Assembly (NCBI GenBank): GCA_964480565.1
Contig: CAYZSU010000014.1
Coordinates: 1 to 38,475, forward strand
Direction: 5' to 3'
Source: CAYZSU01 sp964480565
Lineage (GTDB): Bacteria > UBA10199 > 2-02-FULL-44-16 > JAAZCA01
Length of the DNA: 38,475 bases
Position numbers and translations under genes: made by a program. The first letter of the stretch is position 1. Each line of letters begins with the position of its first letter. Shown in pieces: positions 1 through 8,385 of the stretch. The notes under the pieces were generated by a model, which searched no databases, was not told where the DNA came from, and saw only the letters and a list, made by a program, of their open reading frames with translations.

Positions 1-55
1 GTATACCTTGCGTGTTCGATTATTTGGATGAAGCTCTTATGAGGACACGCCCTAA

Positions 56-619
56 TTAATTTATTTTTTTCAAACTAAATGTTAGATTTAATTCTCCAAC
101 CACACTTTGAAATAATAAAGCTGGATTTTCTCCAAGGTTTATTTTGTTAAAACGAATCCAATACCCATGACTCCAACGATTTATATATGGAAAGATTTCC
201 CTTTCATAAGGAGTAATGGATACTTTCTTAATCAGATCTGCAGCAATTTTATTTCCAGAATTATCAATCAATGATACCTTCCAAAAAGAATCCTTCTCAT
301 TACTTAAATACCCATACTTAGATTTTGTATATAGTGTGACAAAAAATTCCCAATACTTACTTTGTTTTTCATTTTCAGCATGTGCAAATTCTTTTGCACC
401 ATCATTCTTTAAATGATGAATCTCAATATGTTTTTTTATAAATGATTGACGAAAATCAGGTGTAAAAAAAGTACCTTTTAACATTAAATCTGCATCAAAT
501 GATTTCCAATTATACATTTGCGCATTATTTGTCGTTGCGTTTAAATCACGTCGATACGATGCGCATGCGAACATAGATATGCTAGAAAATATCATTACAA
601 AAACGATCCATTTTTTCAT
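56..619 (-). CDS. Small putative lipoprotein, function unknown
   Basis: The protein is 187 aa. I start it at the ATG at 619 because GGAGGT lies seven bases upstream on the minus strand; an upstream in-frame start at 652 would overlap the preceding gene and has no such site. The N-terminus is a lipoprotein signal: MKKW, a hydrophobic run, then M-F-A-C with the lipidated Cys at residue 19. The mature part is hydrophilic and rich in aromatic residues, ends in probable beta strands (LNLTFSLKK), and matches no family I recognise. It lies 11 bp downstream of the alpha/beta hydrolase gene on the same strand, so the two are probably co-transcribed. The lipoprotein call is fairly sure; the function is unknown. 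Confidence 0.75.
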   Translation of the reverse strand: MKKWIVFVMIFSSISMFACASYRRDLNATTNNAQMYNWKSFDADLMLKGTFFTPDFRQSFIKKHIEIHHLKNDGAKEFAHAENEKQSKYWEFFVTLYTKSKYGYLSNEKDSFWKVSLIDNSGNKIAADLIKKVSITPYEREIFPYINRWSHGYWIRFNKINLGENPALLFQSVVGELNLTFSLKKIN

Positions 620-630
620 TATTACCTCCA

Positions 631-1470
631 TTAGTAATGGGCTGATACCCAAGCAAACATATCTTCCATTACATGACGTTTTCCAATATCATGCAATAAG
701 TCATGGTACATTCCTTCATATGTAATGCATTGCTTATCCGCAGTTGAAATACGCTCCACATATTGCGGTGTAAAACGATAGTCTATAACCTTATCCCTGC
801 TACCAACAAGCATCAATGTTGGTATATTTATTCGATGACAAGTCGCCATTGCCAAATGACACCATTTTTCTATTTCTGCAAAGAGCCCTACTGAGATACG
901 CTGATGAAAAAGACTATCTTTATTCAATAATTCTAACTCATCCGAATCTTTGGTAAGCATATCATTAGAAATCCCTGTCGCAACTGTCATGGATGAAATA
1001 ATTTTTGATGACTTACGAATCAATTTTTTCTTCCATTTGGGCATATGCGATATAGGGTGAATGGCTGGCGAAATTCCAATAAATGCATCTACTGCAATTG
1101 CATGACGAATAATACACTCTATTGCAACAATAGTCCCCACCCCACTTGCCACCAAATACAATGGCAATTGGGGTGACAAAAAGCTGCGTGTAAAACCAAT
1201 AAATGCTTCTAAGTCTAGTACAAGCTCTTCAATGTTTTTTGCATAGCCACGTCGTCCAGATGTTCGACCATGTCCGCGTTGGTCATATATAGCACATGCA
1301 TATCCCAGATTACTAAAATTAGATATCATCGTATCATATCGACCCAAGTGATCACCCAAACCATGCACAACTACGACCAATGCTTTTGGATCATGAGGAA
1401 ACCAATGTTGATAAAAACAATTCAGCCCAGTCATTAACTGAGTAAATTTTATGTCCACGTCCATATGCAT
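631..1470 (-). CDS. Alpha/beta hydrolase, monoacylglycerol-lipase-like, nucleophile apparently lost
   Basis: The 279-aa protein has the layout of the lysophospholipase/monoacylglycerol lipase group: oxyanion strand VVVHGLGDH (about residues 33-41), YDQRGHGRTSG (62-72), a cap region rich in Lys and Ser, then the acid in VGSRD (Asp226) and the His in YEGMYHD (His256). The nucleophile elbow, normally G-H-S-M-G-G, reads A-S-G-V-G-T at 108-113, so the catalytic Ser position is Gly110 and the only Ser is one residue early (Ser109). The codons GCA AGT GGG GTG GGG ACT are clear, with no frameshift. There is no signal peptide, so it is probably cytoplasmic. No convincing ribosome site precedes either nearby ATG (1470 or 1464). 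The fold is confident; hydrolase activity is doubtful. Confidence 0.85.
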   Translation of the reverse strand: MHMDVDIKFTQLMTGLNCFYQHWFPHDPKALVVVVHGLGDHLGRYDTMISNFSNLGYACAIYDQRGHGRTSGRRGYAKNIEELVLDLEAFIGFTRSFLSPQLPLYLVASGVGTIVAIECIIRHAIAVDAFIGISPAIHPISHMPKWKKKLIRKSSKIISSMTVATGISNDMLTKDSDELELLNKDSLFHQRISVGLFAEIEKWCHLAMATCHRINIPTLMLVGSRDKVIDYRFTPQYVERISTADKQCITYEGMYHDLLHDIGKRHVMEDMFAWVSAHY

Positions 1471-1674
1471 AGATTAATGATATAACTAATTTTAGGTTGA
1501 GTTGCAATGAATCATCCATGATTACATTAAGATTCCCATATTTAGTTACGGACAACTCATGAAATAAATATTATGAAATGACCTTTGAAATAAACACTTT
1601 GTCAATTTATTCGAATATGCCCAGACTCTAGGCGTCTGCATGGGTTTGCAGATGCAGCAGAAAATACCAAAGAA

Positions 1675-1695
1675 CTGACCCGCTACAATAAGATA
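1675..1695. repeat. 21-bp repeat, copy 1 (downstream of dnaJ)
   Basis: The plus-strand sequence runs ctgacccgctacaat followed by aagata. It matches 19 of 21 positions with 31390-31410. Both copies lie within about 11 bp of the 3' end of a minus-strand gene (dnaJ here, rsmI there). No hairpin or T-run is evident in the repeat itself. Confidence 0.6.
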
Positions 1696-1699
1696 ACAT

Positions 1700-2776
1700 C
1701 TATATTTTGCATGAATTACTTTTTGCTTGAAACTGCTTCAGCAACTCTCTTTGTTGCTTGCTTAAATTCTGAGGAGTCATGACTTTAAAACCAACAATCA
1801 AATTTCCTTTACGCCCCTTATAATGAATGCTGTTAAACCCCTTCCCTTTGATGCACGTTGTATCTCCATAATTTGTTCCTTCAGGAACATCGAGTGAAAT
1901 TTCACCATCCAATGTTGGAATGGAAATCGTATCTCCAAGTGCCGCTTGAGTAAAAGAAATTGGCACCTGGCAAATCACATCATCGCCGGAGCGTTCGAAG
2001 AAATCATGAGGATTAACTTGAATCACCACATATAGGTCACCGCGAGGCCCTCCATTGGCACCACTTTCCCCCTCTCCACGAAGGACAAGCTGCATGCCAT
2101 CCTCCACACCAGCAGGCACTTTTACTTTTAAATCTTTTTCTACCAATTCATATCCTGAGCCATCACAATCATCGCATGGGTGTTCTATTTTCTGCCCAAC
2201 GCCATGACAGTGAGGACAATTGGTTTGCAGTACAAAAAATCCCTGTCGCTGTGTGACAGAACCTGTTCCTTGACATGTTTGACATACTGAACGAGTTGTT
2301 CCAGGTTTTAAACCACTGCCCTGACATATTGCGCATGAATCATGCCGCTTAATTGTAATTTCTTTTTCTGTCCCATGAGCTGAGTCAATGAAATCAATAT
2401 GAATCGCATGCTGAAGACTTTGACCTTTTTGCGCACGCGAGCGAGCCCCACGCTGCCTAGGCGACCCAAAACCTCCAAAAAATTCCTCAAATATATCGTT
2501 CATGGAACGCAGAATATCATTCACATCAGAAAATCCATGAAACCCACTGCCTTCAAGACCTTGATGCCCATAAGAGTCATAAATTTGACGTTTCTGATCA
2601 TCACTTAATACCTCATAGGCCTCACTCGCATCCTTAAACTTCTCTTCTGCATCGGCATTACCTTTATTGCGATCAGGGTGATATTCCATCGCCAATTTTC
2701 GATATGCTTTTTTAACATCACTGCTGGATGCGGACTTATCAATACCCAAAACGTCATAATAATCTTGTTTAGTCAT
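1700..2776 (-). CDS. dnaJ: Chaperone DnaJ (Hsp40)
   Basis: This is the co-chaperone that delivers substrates to DnaK and stimulates its ATPase. The 358-aa protein is a full type I DnaJ: J domain at 1-70 with HPD at 33-35, a Gly/Phe-rich linker (about 73-110), four zinc-binding CxxCxGxG motifs at 148-155, 165-172, 187-194 and 201-208, then the C-terminal substrate domains. I start at the ATG at 2776, preceded by GAGG with about nine bases spacing; an in-frame TTG at 2791 is a poorer choice. The gene does not follow dnaK as it does in many bacteria: dnaK lies 1.6 kb away on the other strand with a lipoprotein gene between them. Confidence 0.97.
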   Translation of the reverse strand: MTKQDYYDVLGIDKSASSSDVKKAYRKLAMEYHPDRNKGNADAEEKFKDASEAYEVLSDDQKRQIYDSYGHQGLEGSGFHGFSDVNDILRSMNDIFEEFFGGFGSPRQRGARSRAQKGQSLQHAIHIDFIDSAHGTEKEITIKRHDSCAICQGSGLKPGTTRSVCQTCQGTGSVTQRQGFFVLQTNCPHCHGVGQKIEHPCDDCDGSGYELVEKDLKVKVPAGVEDGMQLVLRGEGESGANGGPRGDLYVVIQVNPHDFFERSGDDVICQVPISFTQAALGDTISIPTLDGEISLDVPEGTNYGDTTCIKGKGFNSIHYKGRKGNLIVGFKVMTPQNLSKQQRELLKQFQAKSNSCKI

Positions 2777-2934
2777 AAAAAACAACCTCAATTAGTTAAT
2801 AATAATATTCTGTAAGTCGCGTCTAATCTCAGAAAAAGATCAAAAATGCAATCCTCTTTCTGGGACTGCCCTCATATTAATAATGATACTGGTATTTATT
2901 TTTTGGCACGAAAATTGTATATTTATTACTTCGT

Positions 2935-4137
2935 ATGATAAAACACATATTCTCACACATTATTATTCTTATATTATTCATCCTCCTTAATGCATGCAGT
3001 GGCCTTATTTCCGGACAAATCTACATTGATGAAAACAATAATAATATGCTCGATAACAATGAATTCATTGCAAAAAATGCCAAAATAACAATTTACAGAA
3101 ATGGAAAGTTATATAGACAAGGATTAAGCGATGAATTTGGAGAATTTGCAGTAAAGGCAAAACCTGGCGGTGTTTACTGCGTGAAAGTGGACACGAGCAG
3201 TATTGATACTTCTAATATGACTATTGATTCAACTGAGCTAATCTCGAAATCAGCATTTGCTAATAATCACCTCTCTCTTCCCTCTGCAAGTCCAACTGAT
3301 TCCAATACAACCACAAGCAGTAAGGATAATAATAATGATCAGCAGGATAATAATTCCACATCCAATTCAACAACACATGAACTGGGCTGGACTGATAATG
3401 GGTACTGCAGTAAGCTAAAGTGGGACTTAGATCTCCAGCTTCCTATTGGCATTAATTATAAATCTGCATTTTTAGGTAAAAATAACATCCCTACAACTAT
3501 TTGTTATACTGGTGCTGATTGTCGAATTATTACAGATTATCCTGCTGGCTGCTATGTTCTGAGTTTTGATGTCCCCCAAGGATTTACACTCGATGCCGCA
3601 CATCAACGATCATCCGCTAAGTCACTTAATCCAAGCATCAATGTCCCCCAATTAAATAAAGGGTATATCTTGCTTCATACTCCCGATACAATGGACGATA
3701 ATCACAGTGATTTCAACTTCAAACTAAGTATAGATTGTCCAGATAACCAAGAGTTTTCAAAAACTTATCCGATTTCCCTAGAAAACAATTTCAATATATT
3801 AGTGTCTCAAGGATTTGAACGGACAGATGAAATTGACATACTTAAAGTTAATGTACGACTTGAAAGTATTGGTAAAAGCAGTGTAAAACATGGGAAATTA
3901 CTATTTGATTTTCCAAGCGATGTCATCCTCATAGAATCATATGATTCATGCATTGAAATTGCATCCAGCACGCAATGCACTATCAAAAATTTTAAATATA
4001 ATGACCTCCTCTCCTATGACTTTTATATTAAATTACCTGAACCCCGTACACCTTATAATATAAAAAGCACATTTACAGAGTCACATACACAAAAATCTTT
4101 TAAATCACCGGATATTGATCTCAGCTTCAACGATTAA
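2935..4137 (+). CDS. Lipoprotein with SdrD-B-like N-terminal domain
   Basis: The 400-aa protein has a signal peptide with lipobox L-N-A-C (Cys21). Residues about 27-85 look like an SdrD-B/carboxypeptidase-regulatory beta sandwich: GQIYIDENNNNMLDNNE has the spacing of an Asp/Asn-rich calcium loop, followed by AKITIYRNGK and DEFGEFAVKAKPGGVYCVKVD. Next comes a Ser/Thr/Asn/Asp linker (about 120-150), then a Cys-containing region and a C-terminal stretch (about 285-400) whose alternating strands resemble DUF11-type repeats. It is probably anchored in the outer membrane with an extended, surface-directed beta structure. It is divergent from dnaJ and sits upstream of dnaK. I see no clear ribosome binding site at the ATG. 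Specific function is unknown. Confidence 0.85.
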   Translation: MIKHIFSHIIILILFILLNACSGLISGQIYIDENNNNMLDNNEFIAKNAKITIYRNGKLYRQGLSDEFGEFAVKAKPGGVYCVKVDTSSIDTSNMTIDSTELISKSAFANNHLSLPSASPTDSNTTTSSKDNNNDQQDNNSTSNSTTHELGWTDNGYCSKLKWDLDLQLPIGINYKSAFLGKNNIPTTICYTGADCRIITDYPAGCYVLSFDVPQGFTLDAAHQRSSAKSLNPSINVPQLNKGYILLHTPDTMDDNHSDFNFKLSIDCPDNQEFSKTYPISLENNFNILVSQGFERTDEIDILKVNVRLESIGKSSVKHGKLLFDFPSDVILIESYDSCIEIASSTQCTIKNFKYNDLLSYDFYIKLPEPRTPYNIKSTFTESHTQKSFKSPDIDLSFND

Positions 4138-4290
4138 AATTGCTATATAATACCAATACATTTTTATTTGTGACTAGTCTTTAGTGAGAGCGATGAGCAT
4201 ATGAGTATGGTACCGAATTGAATTTGCTGACAACCTGCGAAAGTGGGCATTCCCAATGCCAGATCCATTAATAATTATTTCATCATCCCC

Positions 4291-4318
4291 CTTGACTCCA
4301 AAAAAATAACGCCCATAT
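4291..4318 (+). promoter_or_regulatory. Candidate sigma-32 (RpoH)-type promoter of dnaK
   Basis: CTTGAC (4291-4296), preceded by a C-run, and CCCATAT (4312-4318), with 15 bp between them, resemble the heat-shock consensus CTTGAA ... CCCCAT. The site lies about 40 bp upstream of the dnaK ATG. The same TTGACT can also be read as a sigma-70 -35 box with a poor -10 (TATGGC), so the sigma assignment is inference. No CIRCE-type inverted repeat is seen. Confidence 0.5.
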
Positions 4319-4356
4319 GGCTTCTAACATAAAAAATACTTAACAGTGGAGAAAAT

Positions 4357-6276
4357 ATGGGAAAAATTATTGGTATCGATTTAGGAACAACAAATTCATG
4401 TGTCGCCGTCATGGAAGGCGGTGAGCCCAAAGTCATTACAAATGAAGAAGGAACGCGCACCACACCATCTATTGTGGCATTTTCGAAAGATGGCGATGTA
4501 TTGGTTGGTCAAGTGGCCAAACGTCAAGCCATTACAAATCCTGAAAAAACGGTATATTCCAGCAAGCGATTTGTCGGTCGAAAATTTAATGAAGTCCCTG
4601 AGGAAATCAGCATTGTTCCGTACAAAGTTCAAAAAACAAGCAATGGCGATGCTGAAATCGTCATAGATGATAAAACATATGCCCCACCAGCTATTTCATC
4701 CCATATTTTGCGTAAATTAAAAAAAGCTGCAGAGGATTATTTGGGACAAGAGGTTAGCGAAGCGGTTATTACAGTTCCTGCTTATTTTAATGATAGCCAA
4801 CGCCAAGCCACCAAAGATGCAGGTAAAATTGCAGGTTTGGATGTCAAACGTATTGTTAATGAGCCCACCGCAGCAGCCCTTGCTTATGGCTTAGATAAGA
4901 AAAAAGATGAGCTTGTTGCTGTATTTGATTTTGGTGGTGGCACATTTGATATTTCAGTACTTGAAGTGGGCGAAAACGTTGTAGAAGTGATTTCCACAAA
5001 CGGTGATACTCACTTGGGTGGCGATAATATCGATCAAAAATTAATGAAATACTTAATTGAAGAGTTCAAAAAAGACCAAGGCATTGATGTTTCTGGTGAT
5101 AATATGGTTTTACAGCGATTAAAAGAAGCTGCAGAAAAAGCCAAAATAGAATTATCACAAACCATGGAAACAGAAATCAACCTTCCATTCCTAACCGCTG
5201 ATGCTTCTGGACCAAAGCACATGAATGTTAAGCTCACACGTGCCAAATTTGAAACATTGGTGGAGGACATTCTAAAACGCACAGTGACACCCTGCCAAAA
5301 GGCACTCAGTGATGCCAATAAAAAACCAAGTGACATTGATGAAATCATTTTAGTTGGCGGTTCTACACGAATTCCAAAAGTTCAGGAAATTGTAAAAGAT
5401 TTCTTTGGTAAAGACCCTCATAAAGGTGTTAATCCAGATGAAGTTGTTGCCAGCGGTGCCGCGGTACAAGCCGGCGTCTTGGGTGGTGAAGTCAAGGACA
5501 TGTTATTATTAGATGTCACGCCTCTTTCCCTAGGCATTGAAACGCTAGGCAGCGTCATGACCAAGCTAATTGATAGAAATACCACAATTCCAACACGCAA
5601 AAGCCAAGTCTTTTCCACAGCTGCAGACAATCAAACATCTGTGGAAGTTCATGTACTCCAAGGGGAACGTGAAATGGCTGGTGATTGTCGCACATTGGGC
5701 AGATTTCATTTAGATGGCATTCCATCTGCACCACGTGGCGTTCCACAGGTAGAAGTAACATTTGATATCGACGCAAATGGTATTGTACATGTATCTGCAA
5801 AAGATAAGGCCACCAATAAAGAACAAAAAATTACTATTACATCATCTTCTGGCTTGGATAAAAATGAAATTGATGATTTGGTTAAAGATGCAGAAACACA
5901 TGAAGCAGATGACAAAAAACGCCGTGAAGAAATTGAAGTTCGCAATCAAGGCGACTCGATATTATACAATACTGAAAAAATGCTCAAAGAAAATAAAGAT
6001 AAAATATCTGATGATGATGCTAAAATTGTTGAAGATGCATGTGCAGACTTGAAAAAAGCACTTGAAGACAATGATAATGATAAAATTAAATCAAGCATCG
6101 AGGCATTAACACAAGCATCCCATAAACTGGCAGAAGCGATGTATAAATCCGCTGAAACTAATCCAGAAAATGCAGATGCTAGCACCGCAGACACGGATAG
6201 CACTACAGAACAAAAAGTACCTCCTAAAGATGCCAATGTTGTGGATGCAGAATTTGAAGAGTCTAGCGAAGCTTAA
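4357..6276 (+). CDS. dnaK: Chaperone DnaK (Hsp70)
   Basis: This is the ATP-dependent protein-folding chaperone, partner of the DnaJ encoded nearby. The 639-aa protein has normal length. The nucleotide-binding domain opens with IGIDLGTTNS (5-14) and carries the VFDFGGGTFD and VGGSTRIPKVQ motifs; the substrate-binding domain follows (LLLDVTPLSLGIET), then a helical lid and an acidic tail ending in DAEFEE, as in proteobacterial DnaK. The ATG at 4357 has GTGGAG upstream at good spacing. A heat-shock-like promoter precedes the gene and a strong terminator follows it, so it is probably a single-gene unit. No grpE is present in the window. Confidence 0.99.
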   Translation: MGKIIGIDLGTTNSCVAVMEGGEPKVITNEEGTRTTPSIVAFSKDGDVLVGQVAKRQAITNPEKTVYSSKRFVGRKFNEVPEEISIVPYKVQKTSNGDAEIVIDDKTYAPPAISSHILRKLKKAAEDYLGQEVSEAVITVPAYFNDSQRQATKDAGKIAGLDVKRIVNEPTAAALAYGLDKKKDELVAVFDFGGGTFDISVLEVGENVVEVISTNGDTHLGGDNIDQKLMKYLIEEFKKDQGIDVSGDNMVLQRLKEAAEKAKIELSQTMETEINLPFLTADASGPKHMNVKLTRAKFETLVEDILKRTVTPCQKALSDANKKPSDIDEIILVGGSTRIPKVQEIVKDFFGKDPHKGVNPDEVVASGAAVQAGVLGGEVKDMLLLDVTPLSLGIETLGSVMTKLIDRNTTIPTRKSQVFSTAADNQTSVEVHVLQGEREMAGDCRTLGRFHLDGIPSAPRGVPQVEVTFDIDANGIVHVSAKDKATNKEQKITITSSSGLDKNEIDDLVKDAETHEADDKKRREEIEVRNQGDSILYNTEKMLKENKDKISDDDAKIVEDACADLKKALEDNDNDKIKSSIEALTQASHKLAEAMYKSAETNPENADASTADTDSTTEQKVPPKDANVVDAEFEESSEA

Positions 6277-6617
6277 AAAATACATCCGAGATATAATAGC
6301 TAAAACGGACAATCCATTAGGGTTGTCCGTTTTTTTATATTATGGGAATAGTAATGTTTTTTTTCAAAAACACCCACCCACTTTTTTTGAGTTATAACTA
6401 AAAGTGGTGTTTGCAGATGAATTGAAAAAAACGGGGATCACTTCTCTTGACAATTGGGTATCCATATGAAGGGCTTAAGCTAAACTGTGCCCTCATGAAT
6501 TCGACATAAAAAGGATGCATCTCACTGTATTTCAAACAAAAAAATATTTTTTTCATTATCACGCAACTTTTGGATATATTCATACCGATAATAGTAGTGA
6601 AAGGTTAGGAGGTGTTT
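6277..6617. other. Intergenic region, dnaK to small-protein cassette
   Basis: It begins with the dnaK terminator. The rest is very AT-rich, with homopolymer runs of A and T, and has no convincing gene; the one short minus-strand frame (6398-6583) has no family resemblance or ribosome site. It ends in a strong ribosome site, AGGAGG at 6607-6612. A TTGACA at 6446-6451 has no -10 box at normal spacing, so I do not assign a promoter. Confidence 0.6.
6304..6336 (+). terminator. Rho-independent terminator of dnaK
   Basis: ACGGACAA (6305-6312) pairs perfectly with TTGTCCGT (6323-6330) around a 10-base loop and is followed by a run of T. It lies about 30 bp after the dnaK stop. The flanking A and T runs extend the pairing, so it may also work in reverse. 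Confidence 0.9.
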
Positions 6618-7001
6618 ATGTTAGGTCTAATGGGATTCATTGGTATTGCATTTGCCGCTGCTGCTGCTATTACTGCTATTGGTGCTGGAATTAGTGCCTA
6701 TAATTCATATCAGGAAAGTGAACGTGCAGAAGAACATCTAGAAGAAATGACGGCCCTACAAAAAGCAGAACATCAAAAAACAAAAAAATTGGCGAAATTC
6801 AACCAAGCAGTCAAAGCAAAAATTCAACAACGTTCTGAAAATGAACAAGCGGCCCAGGGATTAGCAGTTGCTGCTGCCACCACATTGCTTGCAGGTCGTA
6901 CCAATCGAAATGCGAGAAAAAAAGAAGCCCAATTACACGGAACTAATATTGCAGGACGCATTCAACGACGCCCTGCTGGAAATCCAAATCAAACAATATA
7001 A
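6618..7001 (+). CDS. Small coiled-coil protein A of a three-gene cassette
   Basis: The protein is 127 aa. The ATG at 6618 is chosen because AGGAGG lies five bases upstream; an in-frame GTG at 6612 overlaps that site. Residues 1-26 are hydrophobic and rich in Ala, Gly and Ile (AAAAAITAIGAG), then GISAYNSY (24-31), then a long charged helix with heptad character (about 32-80), a second Ala-rich stretch (AVAAATTLLAG), and a basic tail (NRNARKK, GRIQRRP). The GISAYNSY segment aligns with GFLSFLNY and GIASYFNY in the next two proteins. It lies 11 bp before the next gene, so the three are very likely co-transcribed. I recognise no family. The shape (Ala/Gly-rich hydrophobic start, then helix) recalls podovirus internal virion proteins such as T7 gp14, but that is only a resemblance. 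Confidence 0.75.
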   Translation: MLGLMGFIGIAFAAAAAITAIGAGISAYNSYQESERAEEHLEEMTALQKAEHQKTKKLAKFNQAVKAKIQQRSENEQAAQGLAVAAATTLLAGRTNRNARKKEAQLHGTNIAGRIQRRPAGNPNQTI

Positions 7002-7012
7002 AAGGAGTAATT

Positions 7013-7522
7013 ATGACTACCAATACAGTCTCTCAAGTCCCTATGCTTTCAAATCCAAATACTATCAATTTAAACCTTGGGAAAGTTGACCCAAAATCAG
7101 ACCTGGGAAAACAACTCATATGGACAAATGCTATTACTGGCATTGGTACACAAGTTGCTAATGGATTCTTAAGTTTCCTAAATTATGAGCTAGCTGATAA
7201 AGCATTGGACAATCAAGCAAATGCACTCTCACAATCCCATACAACCAAACGCACAGAAATTAATGCAAAAAAAGAAATTGCATTGGCGGAAACAGGCTTA
7301 AAGGAAAAAGCGTTGTCCGCTCAATCTGAGTCGATTCGTGGGCAGCAACAGCATGAATACCAATTGGCAAAATTGCAATCATCATTGCAAAAACGGCTTG
7401 CAATGATCAATCAATCCGGCAAAACCGATCGTGTACGGGCACTTAGCGCAAACAATGCCTTTCGAAATGTGTATGGCCGCGGATCATACTCATTGGGTCG
7501 ACCCAGTATCTTAACTGCATAA
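7013..7522 (+). CDS. Small coiled-coil protein B of a three-gene cassette
   Basis: The 169-aa protein starts at an ATG preceded by AAAGGAG. After a polar N-terminus of about 33 residues comes an amphipathic/hydrophobic helix (LIWTNAITGIGTQVANGFLSFLNY, about 35-58), then a long helix with many Ala, Gln, Lys and Glu (60-135), and a C-terminal tail RGSYSLGRP at 156-164. Protein C shares the pattern N-G-x-x-S-x-x-N-Y with identical internal spacing (N50 to Y58 here; N30 to Y38 there) and the tail R-G-x-Y-S-x-G-R-P. These matches make B and C paralogues by inspection. There is no signal peptide. The gene ends 13 bp before gene C. Function unknown. Confidence 0.8.
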   Translation: MTTNTVSQVPMLSNPNTINLNLGKVDPKSDLGKQLIWTNAITGIGTQVANGFLSFLNYELADKALDNQANALSQSHTTKRTEINAKKEIALAETGLKEKALSAQSESIRGQQQHEYQLAKLQSSLQKRLAMINQSGKTDRVRALSANNAFRNVYGRGSYSLGRPSILTA

Positions 7523-7535
7523 TAAGGAGATTGTT

Positions 7536-7973
7536 ATGACCGCACATGTATCATCTGACAGTTCATTGTCGCAAAGCTATATGCAAGGATCTGTATATGG
7601 CTCAGCAATTGCTAGTGTCTTCAATGGAATTGCAAGTTATTTCAATTATAGTGCGCAACGCACACAACTGGACATGCAATATAAATTAACAAAAAAAGAA
7701 AATCGCCATCAACGTGAAATGATCGAATTTGATGTTGCGGATAAAATGGCGGATGCCACACATCAGGAAACAAAAATGGCACAGGGGTTGAAAAATCAAC
7801 GCGCAGTTCAAGCTGCAGAGATAAAACTTGCAAAAGCCAAAGTCAGGGAAGGCATCGCCAATGCGCGTATAAAGGATAAAAAAAACACCTCTCATGCAAG
7901 TGCACCCAACCCAGCAGCACTTCGCCAGATCATGCGATCGCGAGGACAATATAGCTATGGTAGACCTGTCTAA
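7536..7973 (+). CDS. Small coiled-coil protein C of a three-gene cassette
   Basis: The 145-aa protein starts at an ATG preceded by AAGGAG. A Ser-rich start (1-17) leads to a small-residue helix (GSVYGSAIASVFNGIASYFNY, about 18-38), a charged helix (about 40-115) with the most Lys and Glu of the three, a short Ser/Pro linker, and the tail RGQYSYGRP (136-144), one residue before the end. It is the closest relative of protein B. The conserved extreme C-terminus in B and C suggests a docking or export tag, though that is inference. No terminator is visible directly after the gene, and the next gene begins 412 bp later. Confidence 0.8.
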   Translation: MTAHVSSDSSLSQSYMQGSVYGSAIASVFNGIASYFNYSAQRTQLDMQYKLTKKENRHQREMIEFDVADKMADATHQETKMAQGLKNQRAVQAAEIKLAKAKVREGIANARIKDKKNTSHASAPNPAALRQIMRSRGQYSYGRPV

Positions 7974-8385
7974 TGTATCTGGACCCACTTCGCTGGACTA
8001 AAGGCCATCTCGCCAGTGACACGATTTTGTTAAACGCCCATAAAACCAATACGTTCAAACTTATGACTAAGCTCTAGGGCGCGCCGTGACCCTGCAAATG
8101 ATATTATTAGTAAAATAGTTATTTATCACAAAGCAATATCTAGGTTAATCAACCAAACACCTGTTTTTTGTATCAATTTAGATGCAAAAAGCCCTGGATG
8201 TTAACTCCCATTCAAATCCGCTCAGGGTACTTGCTTTGGGGATATCACTTTTTTAACTGACCCACGGAATATCTATTGTAAATGCAGTATTATTGCGCAC
8301 TGCACCATGTAAATCCCAAATAAATAACAATAATACATAAAAAAATTAGCAACATATTCAAAAAAAAGCCGATAAGAGTATACTT
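7974..8385. other. Intergenic region between small-protein cassette and giant lipoprotein gene
   Basis: I find no gene here. The part at 7974-8100 is GC-richer than its surroundings. A short GGACC/CTGGAC direct-repeat pair lies at 7980-8000, and a CCCTG ... CAGGG pair (about 8192 and 8213) has no T-run. TATACT at 8379-8384 immediately before the next ATG looks like a -10 box but lacks a matching -35. No RNA or mobile element is recognised. Confidence 0.5.

Noticed and set aside
1633..1660. TCTGCA ... TGCAGA hairpin after dnaJ as a terminator
   Set aside because: The stem is only 6 bp and no T-run follows on the minus strand.
4246..4260. GGCATT-CCC-AATGCC hairpin upstream of dnaK
   Set aside because: It is short, lies upstream of the promoter, has no T-run and does not match CIRCE.
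6398..6583. 61-codon minus-strand frame after dnaK
   Set aside because: It lies in AT-rich intergenic DNA with no ribosome site or recognisable domain.
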